A stretch of 64,000 bases of DNA from assembly GCA_036169595.1 (NCBI GenBank), contig CM069767.1, positions 3,973,501 to 4,037,500 on the forward strand, in the 5' to 3' direction. The position numbers and the translations under genes were made by a program. Position 1 is the first letter of the stretch. Each line of letters opens with the position of its first letter. The notes beneath the pieces are model-generated. The model did not search any database. It saw only the letters and a list, made by a program, of their open reading frames with translations, and was not told where the DNA came from. Below, piece after piece: positions 52,504 through 62,400 of the stretch. The DNA is from Dictyostelium firmibasis. Its lineage: Eukaryota; Evosea; Eumycetozoa; Dictyosteliales; Dictyosteliaceae.

Positions 52504-54438
52504 TTATTTTTTAAATATATAATATTTTAACTTTATATAGTTATAATAAATTGAAAAATTATTTTTTAAAAAGTAAGGACATAAAGTTGTACAACTTGTT
52601 TCAATTACAATTTTATAAAGTGATGGATGATCTTGAACTGTTAAAAGTAAAGATTGAATATGATCTTGAGTTATATCATATGAAGCTAAGAGTGTTAAAG
52701 TTTTCAAGGTTGTATTTGTTGAAAGGGAATTTAAAATTTGACAAAACTCTTGTTTGCCAACTGAAGCCTTTAAATTTTCTATTGAACCATTTCTATCATT
52801 TGTTAGTAGTCTAGAGATAAAAGTATTTACAAAGAGTCCATTATCATTTAATAACACTAATTTCTTTAGATTTCTAGATTTAGCAGATATATTATTAATT
52901 AGATTATCAATCTCAACTAGTTGACAACATTTTAAATGAGCTTGATAATCCAATGACAATGAGGTCAATTGATTATTTTCACTTATAAAACTTGTGAAAA
53001 CCGGTGTATTTATACGTAACTTTTTTAGATTTGTTTTTTCTTGAAAAAGAAATTCTATAAACTCTTTATTGAATACTCTAGACATATCATCCGATATGAA
53101 ATCAATTGATAAGGTTTCTAAGGTTTTCTCCTCTTGAAGATACTTTTGAAATGAACCAATATTGAATAACTCTTGATCATCGATTATATTAAAGAAAACG
53201 ATTGACAAAGATAGATAGAGTGATCTTAATTTTGGTAATTTGGCTAATCCTGAAAAGAATGCTTCACTAGAGATACTACTAAATAAATTTGAATCATCAA
53301 ATATAATAACTAATTTACTTAAATTATTTAATCTATTATGATGTAATGAACAAACTAATTCCTGTAACATGAAAACTGATACTGATTCTAAATGAAGTGA
53401 TTTTAAATTTGAAACATTATTTGATGAAATATATGATCTTATACATGTTGTTATTATTCCTCCGCCTCCACATCCACCTATTGTAGCTAAAGAAGAGGAG
53501 GATGTTGATGATGATGATGATGTCGATGATGGTGGTATATGAGAAGAAGAGGAATTAAATGATGAAAAAGAACTAGAAGTAGAAGAAGAACAATAGGAAG
53601 GTAATGTACATTTTTGAGATAATTGTGGTGTTGTAGTTGTTGACATTACTACTGGTAATCTAATTTGAATTTTCTCAGATCTACCACCATCCTCTTCCAA
53701 AAACAATAAAGAGAATGATTCCAATCTTAAATTATTTAAATATTTATTTAATTGAGACAATGCATTTAGACAACAATTCCCATTAAATTGTACGGAAACA
53801 TTTTTAATGGTATCAACACTTGAAAATAATAACGCCAAATCATTTTCTTCCATACTATATCCATTATATTCTAATTCAATAGAACTTAATTTTGAAAATA
53901 AACATTTAATAGCTGATAGTATATTAAAGGAAGAATTGGTAGCGGTAGTAGTGGCAACAGCAGTAGTAGAAGAAGAAGATGATGATGATGATGATGTAAT
54001 TCTTTGTGATAATAAAGGTATTCTAAACAATCTTTTAAAATCATTTGTTGAGATTTGAATTTTTTTAGGTGAAAATCTAAACAATGTAAATTTATTCAAT
54101 TTATAATGATAAAATATATTTATGTCCTTCTCTAGAGTCATTGTTTCTTCTGATCTTGTTAAATCTAAATTTTCACTACAATACATTGATATGAAATGAT
54201 GAAATCTCCATGAAACCAATGACAATGATATCTTCCATCTTCTACAACTATATTTATCTCTCCAACAAAATCCAACTATTATCTTTTGTATTAAACAATT
54301 ATTTAATATATTCTTTATGTTTAAATTATGTTGTTCTTGTTGTTTTTGTTTTGATAATTGGCATTTATCATTATTACTATTAATATTTATATTATCACAA
54401 TAATAACTATCGCTATTATTATGTATATTAAAATCCAT
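52504..54438 (-). CDS. F-box-like / leucine-rich repeat protein (second copy)
   Basis: A single minus-strand exon of 644 residues. Residues about 40-95 (NCLIQKIIVGFCWRDKYSC, then SLSLVSWRFHHFISMYC) resemble the F-box start found in many Dictyostelium family members. Leucine-rich segments follow, for example LSSIELEYNGYSMEE, LKSLHLESVSVFMLQEL, LRSLYLSLSI and LKTLTLLASYDI. Ser-rich runs (SSSSSSSS) interrupt the repeats at about 150-170 and 270-310. Such proteins may present substrates to SCF ubiquitin ligases; no partner is shown. It is not a close copy of the gene at 6653. The F-box part is weak and the repeat part good. Confidence 0.6.
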   Translation of the reverse strand: MDFNIHNNSDSYYCDNININSNNDKCQLSKQKQQEQHNLNIKNILNNCLIQKIIVGFCWRDKYSCRRWKISLSLVSWRFHHFISMYCSENLDLTRSEETMTLEKDINIFYHYKLNKFTLFRFSPKKIQISTNDFKRLFRIPLLSQRITSSSSSSSSSTTAVATTTATNSSFNILSAIKCLFSKLSSIELEYNGYSMEENDLALLFSSVDTIKNVSVQFNGNCCLNALSQLNKYLNNLRLESFSLLFLEEDGGRSEKIQIRLPVVMSTTTTPQLSQKCTLPSYCSSSTSSSFSSFNSSSSHIPPSSTSSSSSTSSSSLATIGGCGGGGIITTCIRSYISSNNVSNLKSLHLESVSVFMLQELVCSLHHNRLNNLSKLVIIFDDSNLFSSISSEAFFSGLAKLPKLRSLYLSLSIVFFNIIDDQELFNIGSFQKYLQEEKTLETLSIDFISDDMSRVFNKEFIEFLFQEKTNLKKLRINTPVFTSFISENNQLTSLSLDYQAHLKCCQLVEIDNLINNISAKSRNLKKLVLLNDNGLFVNTFISRLLTNDRNGSIENLKASVGKQEFCQILNSLSTNTTLKTLTLLASYDITQDHIQSLLLTVQDHPSLYKIVIETSCTTLCPYFLKNNFSIYYNYIKLKYYIFKK

Positions 54439-55642
54439 AGCAGTACTGCTGCCACCTACATTTTTACAATTGTTTATAGATTGAATTTTTGATTGATTTA
54501 ATTGGATATTTAAAAAATATGTATATAAAAAAAAACAATAATAATAAAAAAAAAATTTTATTATTATTATTTTTTTTTTATTGTTTTTTTTTTTATTTTT
54601 TTATTTTTATTTTTTTATTCTTGGGGAAAATGGAAAAATGAGAAAAAATACAAAAATAAAATATAAAAAATAAAAAAGAAAAAAAAAAAAAAAATTTTAT
54701 ATATATATGTATTTATCAATATTTATTATTAAATAATATTATTTAAAAATAAAAGAAAGAGGGAAAAAAAAAAAAAATAAAAAAAAAAAATAAAATATAA
54801 AAAATACAAATTTTTAAAAAACTTCTAAAACCCGTTCTGGAACCCTTTGTTTTTTTTTTTATTTAAAAACCAAATTTTTTAAATTTTTTTTTTATTTAAA
54901 ATTTTTTTAGATTTTTTTTCCGTATTGTTTAAAAAAAAAAAACAATATAATTGAAGCATTCAGAAAACCACAACTCCATTTATTTATGGGAACAAATTGT
55001 TTTTTTATTTTCCAGAATTTGAAATAATAATTTTATAACCGGCTTATAAAATAAAAAATAATAAATTTTCCAATATAACAAAAATTATTTCTCGAATAAC
55101 AATTTTTTTTCGCGATAACAAAAAAATTTTTTAGTTAAAAGTATGGCTAACAAATAATCACAATAAAACAATTTTTATGACGTAAAAAAAAAGATTTTGT
55201 TCTGAAGGTTTTTTTTGGAATATATTGCGGATTTGAGAATGTTTTCCCATAAATAAATGGAATTGCAAGATTTTTCAATTTTTCACAAAAATGATCTGTT
55301 TGACACGAGAAAAACAATTGAAAAAAAAAAAAATAAAAATGAAAATAAAAATGAAAATAAAAATAAAAATGAAAATAAAAATGAAAATAAAAATAAATAA
55401 CAAAAGATGGGTGATTCGATTAAGAATTGGAAATTTTAAAAGTTCACCATATTTAAAGTTAATTTAGTTGTTTTAGTTATGTTTGATATTTTGATGAAAT
55501 AAAAGTGGTGAAAATATTAATTATTAAATTTTCTTTACTATAATTATTTTTTATTAATTATTATTATTACTACTATTTCTCACTTTATATCTTTATAACT
55601 CTGGGTTCACCTTAATAATTATATATATTATTGATATCATCG

Positions 55643-55677
<35 letters not shown>

Positions 55678-56355
55678 ATGCCAATAAATACAATATTGCA
55701 CTGATAAAAATGAAATATACAAACAATAAAAATGATAAAAGAATTTTACATCTATTTCTTTAATTATTTTTTACTATCATTTTTATATAAATAAATATAT
55801 TAAAAACGATAGAAATTTATTTTTAAAATTTCTATTTGTTTCATTTTTTTTTTTTATTCGTTTTGTTTAGTTTTTTTTATTATTTTTTTATTATTTTTTT
55901 TTTATTATTTTTTATTTGTTTTATTTAATTTTTTTTATTTTTTTATTTAATTCTTATAAAATCCTCCCACACAATTATTGCTTTTAATTTAAAAACCAAC
56001 CCACACGCAATTGTTTATCTTTTTTATTTCATATTTTTTTTTGTTTTTTTTTTATTTTTTTTAAATTTTTTTTTTTTAATTTTTTTTTATTTTTTTTATT
56101 TTTTTTTTTTTTTTTATTTTAATAAATTCACATCCAAATGTTTATTTAAATAAAAAAAAAAAAAGATATTTCTTTTATGCCTTCAACACTAATCATAGTG
56201 CTTTTAAAATCGAAACTAAAAAAAACTTAATTAAAAACTAACACAATTTTAGGAAAAAAAAAAAAAAACAATCATAACACCATATTTATAATATTACGTA
56301 AAAATTTTCACATATAAAATTACAAATCTTTAAAAAATAAAAAAATAAAAACAAA
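54439..56355. other. Long divergent spacer with an inverted repeat
   Basis: 1.9 kb between the F-box-like gene (-) and the PRELI gene (+). Mostly A/T. A mixed region at 54820-55320 contains the 22-base inverted repeat listed separately and the word CGCGATAAC. AT dinucleotide tracts lie at 55645-55675. No coding frame is seen. Confidence 0.55.
54971..55265. repeat. 22-base inverted repeat with 251-base spacer
   Basis: 54971-54992 (CAACTCCATTTATTTATGGG plus AA) is the reverse complement of 55244-55265 with one mismatch. The word is not simple sequence. It could fold into a long hairpin or be the ends of a small non-autonomous element. The repeat does not extend outward or inward. Confidence 0.7.
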
Positions 56356-57172
56356 ATGCCTTTATTCGAAACAATTAAACATACATATAAGTAGGTATTA
56401 ATTGAAGTGTTAATAGTAACAAAAAAAAATAAAAAAATAAAAAAAATAATAATACAGTAAAAAAAAACAATAAATCTAATAATGAAAAAAATATAAAAAT
56501 TTTTTTTTTTAAAGGCATTTATGGTCAGATGCTTCAGTAGCAAGTTTTAGAAAATATCCATCACCAGAAAGACCAGACATATTAAGTATTGATATTCTAT
56601 CAAAAGAGGTAGATCCAAGTACAGGAGTATTAAAATGTACAAAATTGATTATATGTAAAGGTAATACACCATCATGGTTAAAGTCGATATTGGGATCAGG
56701 TGAGTGTCTATTCTATGAAGAGACTACAGTGGATCCAAAGAATAAAATTATGACATTAAAGACAAAGAATTTAAATTTCACAAATATATTAGGTGTCGAC
56801 GAAGTTTGCACCTATGAACCACACCCAGACAATGAAGAATGGACCCTTTTTACACAAGAGGCAACCGTAACATCTTCAATCTTTGGTGTTGCTCGTAAAA
56901 TGGAGGCTTTCTGTCTTGATCGTTTCGTGGCAAACGCTGGTAAAGGTCGTAAGATCATGGAAGATACAATCATTAAAGTTAAAAAAGAAACCGAAGAATC
57001 TTTGGCATCTTTCGATAAAACTTTCACCTCTATTAAACATGAAGCCGAACAAAGTATAGAAAAAGCTTTCTCTACTGCTGAAGATATTTTACCAATCATT
57101 AAATTAGATGATAAACAATCGTCAAATCCAAATAATATTTCACAACAATTACCTAATAATAAAAAGAAATAA
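56356..57172 (+). CDS. PRELI/Ups-family lipid transfer protein
   Basis: Two exons (56356-56390, 56515-57172) give 230 residues. A short first exon encodes MPLFETIKHTYK, then HLWSDASVASFRKYPSPERP continues the domain. Other PRELI hallmarks are DILSKEVDPSTG, LKCTKLIICKGNTPSWLK and CTYEPHPDNEEWTLFTQEA. The C-terminal 50 residues are helical and Lys/Glu-rich. Relatives (yeast Ups1-3, human PRELID) carry phospholipids between mitochondrial membranes with a small Cys-rich partner. PRELI proteins lack a cleaved presequence, and none is seen here. The exon 2 frame alone lacks an ATG at the domain start, so the short exon 1 is needed. Confidence 0.9.
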
Positions 57173-57373
57173 CCTTTTTTTTTTTTTTTATAATATATAA
57201 TAAGTAAATAAAATAAAATAAAAAAAATTTTAAGCTAAAAAGTTTTTAAAAAAAATAAATTTACTATTTTTTGTTTTTGCAAATAATTTACAAATTTAGA
57301 AATCACCTTATATTAAATTATTTTCAATTTTTAATTTTCAATTTTTTTTTTTTTTTAATTTTGTTTTTTTTTT

Positions 57374-57405
<32 letters not shown>

Positions 57406-57406
<1 letters not shown>

Positions 57407-59384
57407 TGCAAAGAGTTTTAAATAAAGTTATTTCAAAAGATAAGATCAACAACATGGGTAAAGTGGCAATTTCTAGAAAGGTTGAAAAACTTAGAACCTT
57501 TATGAAGGATCAATCATTATCAGCCTATATTGTACCAAGTGAAGATGCACACCAAAGTGAATATATTTGTGTAAAGGATAAGAGAAGAGAATATATCAGT
57601 GGATTTAGTGGTAGTGCTGGTTGCGCTGTAATCACATTGGATAATCAATTATTGTGGACTGATGGTCGTTATTGGTTACAAGCTGAAAAAGAATTAGAAT
57701 CAAATTGGAAAATTATGAAAGATCGTGTTGTTGGAGAACCAACAATTCAAGATTGGTTATTATCTGTATGTTTCTCTACTCTTTAAGAAAAAAAAATATA
57801 AAAAATTAATATTAAAACTTTTTTATTTTTATTATTATTATTATTATTATTATTTTTCAGAATTTAAATAAAGAAAATAAAGTTGGTATTGATAGTAGAT
57901 TAATTTCAAAAGGTTATTATGATAGCATGAAATCAACATTAAAAGAGAAATCGATTGATATTAAATTTGATGAAGATGGTGAGAATTTGATTGATAAAGT
58001 TAGAGAAAGTTTTAGACAAGAGGAGGAGATCCCAGAATATCCAAAGAATCCAATTTTCTTTTTAGAGGATAAATTCACAGGCAAACAATCCAATGAAAAA
58101 TTAAAGGAGATTAGAGAGGAAATGAAAAAACAATCGGTAGATTTAATGGTAGTTTCAGCATTGGATGAAATTGCATGGTTATTGAATTTGAGAGGTTCTG
58201 ACATTTCTTTCAATCCTGTATTTTTATCATATGTTGTGGTTGGTATTCAAACCATTACACTTTTTGTAGATGAGAGTAAATTAAATGATAAAACCAAATC
58301 ACAACTTCCATCAGGCATTGCAATTTCACCATATAATCAAGTCTTTGAATATTTAAGAGCATCTGATAAACAAGGAAAAAAGATTTGGATTGATCCACGT
58401 TCAAGTGTTGCATTATACAATTGTGTATCGGTTGTTAATTTAATTGAAAAGATTAATCCAATCCTTTTAACAAAGGCAATCAAAAATGAAACTGAAATTC
58501 AAGGTATGAAGAATGCACACATTCGTGATGCCGTTGCATTGATTCAATTTTTGGCTTGGATGGAAGAGGAGATCGTTGAGAAAGGAGATGAAACATCTCA
58601 CACTGAATATAGTGTCAGTGAGAAATTGGAAGGATTCCGTCGTCAACAATCCGATTTCGTTAGTCTTTCATTCGATACTATTTCATCTATCAATGCAAAT
58701 GGCGCAATCATTCATTATAAACCAGACGAGACCACCTCTGCCACAATTGTTAAAGGTATGTATTTGGTCGATAGTGGTGGTCAATATTTAGATGGTACCA
58801 CTGATGTCACTCGTACCCTTCACTATGGTCAACCAACTCAACATGAAATCGATTGTTACACTCGTGTATTACGTGGTCATGTTGGTTTAAGTCTTTTGAA
58901 ATTTCCAAATCGTGTAAATGGTCGTGATATCGATTGTGTCGCTAGAACTCATCTTTGGTCAGTCGGTTTAGATTATGCCCATGGTACAGGTCATGGTGTT
59001 GGCTCCTTCTTAAATGTTCATGAGGGTCCACAAGGTATTTCCTATCGTGCAATTGCAAATCCAACCAATCTTCAAGCCGGTATGACACTCACAAATGAAC
59101 CAGGTTATTATGAGTCTGGTAATTTTGGTATTCGTATTGAAAATGTTATGATTGTTGCACCAGTCACCACTCAATTCAATAATGGTAAATTCATTGGTTT
59201 CGATAATATTACTTTGGTTCCATACGAACGTAAATTAATTAATCTAGATATGTTAACAAAGGATGAAATTAACTTTATCAATGCTTACTATAAAGAAATT
59301 GGTGAAAAAATTTTACCACTCATTGAAAAAACTAATAATCAAAAAGCTATAAATTGGTTGAAAAATCAAATTAAACAATTATAA
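57406..59384 (+). CDS. Xaa-Pro aminopeptidase P (M24 family)
   Basis: Two exons (57406-57765, 57861-59384) give 627 residues, close to animal XPNPEP1. The enzyme removes the N-terminal residue from peptides with Pro at position 2, using two metal ions. An N-terminal creatinase-like part (SAYIVPSEDAHQSEYI, SGFSGSAGCAVITLDNQLLW) is followed by a second repeat and the catalytic pita-bread domain. Metal ligands are Asp424 and Asp435 in VDSGGQYLDGTTDVTRT, His498 in TGHGVGSFLNVHEGP, and Glu533 and Glu547 in TNEPGYYESGNFGIRIEN. All are present. Two candidate starts exist, Met1 and Met17 (MGKVAIS). The extra 16 residues are basic (QRVLNKVISKDKINN). Confidence 0.95.
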
Positions 59385-59447
59385 TAAATAATAAATATTT
59401 TTTTAATTATAATAATAACAGTTTTATTTTTTTTTTTTTCAAAACAT

Positions 59448-62400
59448 TTATTTTTCTAATTGATTTGAAACCCAAATTGGCCATTCTTCGAATTTAATAT
59501 TTGAAGATTTAATTTCGTCAAACATATCAAAAATTGATCTACTCATTGACCAACCCATATGAGCACCTTGTAATTTGAGAGAACGAGCAATAGCAAAGAA
59601 GTATTTCTCTCTGATGGTGTCAATTTCCAATTGAATTGATTGTAATTTTTCAGAGGATTCAACTTTTTTTTGATCAATTTCAGTGTGATATTGTTTATCC
59701 ATTTCTTCTACTTGATTTTCTAAACTATCGATTTTAGATGATTTCTCCTGTAGATCTTTTTCCAATTGTTTAATAGTCAAATCTTGATTGGATATGATAT
59801 CCAATTTTTGTTGTAACTCTGAAGAATTTGGTGATGCCATCGATTGATTATTTAATCTTTCATTCAATGAATCGATTTCATTCTTCCAACCTTCATTTTC
59901 TTCTTCCAATTGTTGATATTTGAGTTCATTCTCTTGTTTACTTGAATTGAATTGCTGACATAAATCTTGTATTTGTTGATCTAATTGTTGATTCTTTTCT
60001 TTTAATTGATTAATAATTTCTTCTTTCTCTTCAATTGATTCATCAATGTCGATAGAATTTGATAAATCTGGACTAATCATTTGTTGTTGTGGTTGATTTG
60101 ATCTCTCTTTATAGGACTCTCTTAATTGTAATTCAAGATCACTAATAATTTGTGATTTTTCTAATAATAAATTATCTTTTTCAGATAATTGGCTAGTAAT
60201 TAAATTTAATTGTGATTGAATTTCACTCAAACCATCTTTGGATAATGAATGAATTTGATTATCTTTTTCATTGATTTTTAAGTGAGCTATTGTTAATCTC
60301 TCATTTAATGATTTAATTAAATCCTTTTGTTCATTGTTTTCATTAATAGATTCATCATAATCATGTACCATTTCATTGATTTCTTGTTCTTTTTCATTTA
60401 ATGTCTCTGAAATTGATTCAATTTCATCTTTTAATTCTTTGATTTTTTCATATTTTTCATTAACTGTGTCTTTCTCTAAATTTAATTCATTCTCTAAATC
60501 TTGTAATTTTTCTTTTAAATCTTCGATTAATTTCGTACTTTCATCATTATTATTATTACTATTATTAACAATTTCTTTTTCTTTTTCACTTAATTGATGA
60601 TTAATATCAAGTATTTTAGAATTTAAATCTAGGATTGTATTATTTTGATTTTCAATTTCTTGATCTTTATCATTTAATTTTGATTGTAATTGAGTTATTT
60701 CGTTCTCTTTATCACCAAATTGATGATTGACATCAATGATTTGTGAATTTAAGTCCAAGACCTTATTGTTTTTATCTTCCAATTCAAGTTTAAGTTGTTC
60801 TAATTCATTTGTTATTTCATCAAATTTAGTTTGTTGATCTTTTGATGATTGATTGCTTTCAATTAATTCATCATCTTTTTCTTTTAATTTCTCTTGTAAT
60901 TCATCGATTGTTGCTTGATTGGATTGAGTTAATTCATCAAGCTTTTGATCTTTTTCAATGATTAAAGTTTCAAATGATTTTAATTGGTTTCCTTTTTCTT
61001 GTAATTGATCAGATAATTGATTTAGTTTAGATTGTAATTCATCGGATGATGAAGAACTATTTTCAATTAATTCTTTAATTCTATCCTCTCTTTCATTTAA
61101 TTTCTCTTGTAATTCATCATTTGAAACTTTGTGAGATTGAATTAATTCTTCAAGTTTTTGATCTTTTTCAATGATTGAAGTTTCAAGTGATTTTAATTGA
61201 TTATCTTTCTCAATGATTGATGTTTCTAATGATATTAATTCGTTATCTTTTTCTTCTAATTGGTTAGATAATTGATTTATTTTAGATTGTAATTCATCAT
61301 ATGAAGATTCATTATTTTCAATCAATTCATTAAGTTTTTGATCTTTTTCAACTATTAAAGTTTCAAATGATTTTAATTGGCTATCTTTTTCTTGTAATTG
61401 ATTGGAGAGTTGATTTAATTTTGATTGTAATTCATCGAATGATGATTCATTATTTTCAATTAACTCATTGATTTTATCTTCTTTTTCATTTAATTTCTCT
61501 TGTAATTGATCAATTGATAGTTTGTGAGATTGATTTAATTCATCAAGTTTTTGATCTTTTTCAATGATTGAAGTTTCTAATGATTTTAAGTTTACATCTT
61601 TTTCTTTTAATTGATCTGATAATTGATTTAATTTAGATTGTAATTCATCAGATGAAGAAGTACTATTTTCAATTAACTCTTGAATTTTATTATCCTTTAC
61701 AATTAATTCATTTTCTTTATCATTCAATTTATTATTAATATCTAAAATCTTTGAATTTAATTCTAAAATTGAATTACTTTGGTTATCTAATTCATTTTCT
61801 TTATCTTTTAATTGATCTAATAATTGAGATAGTTTTGATTGTAACTCATCAGAATATGATTCATTATTTTCAATTAATTCTTTAATTTTTTCCTCCTTAT
61901 CTTTAATTTCATTTTCTTTTTCAACCATTAAATCTTTAATTGATTTTAATTCATTATCCTTTTCATTAAATTCATTATCTTTATCTTTTAATTCATTATC
62001 TTTATCTTTAATTTCATTATCTTTATCTTGTAATTGATTTTCTTTTTCTTTTAATTGACTATCTTTATCTTGTAATTGGTTATCTTTATCTTGTAATTGA
62101 CTATCTTTATCTTGCAATTGATTATCTTTATCTTGTATTTGGTTATCTTTTTCTTGTAATCTATCTTGTTTTTCTTTAATTTCATTTTCTTTTTCATACA
62201 ATTCATCTTTTATCAATGTTAATTCATTGAGATTATCTTGTAAAATATCTTCTTTATCTTGTAATTTTGTTGATAATTGTTCAATATCTTTTATTTTTTC
62301 TTGTAATTGATCAGAGATATCATTTAGTTTTGATTGTAATTCATCTGCTGATGAAGTACTATTTTCAATTAATTCTTTAATTTTATATTCTTTTTCTTGT

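Noticed and set aside
54923-54947. TATTGTTT ... AAACAATA hairpin
   Set aside because: Short AT stem around an A run; indistinguishable from background in this genome.
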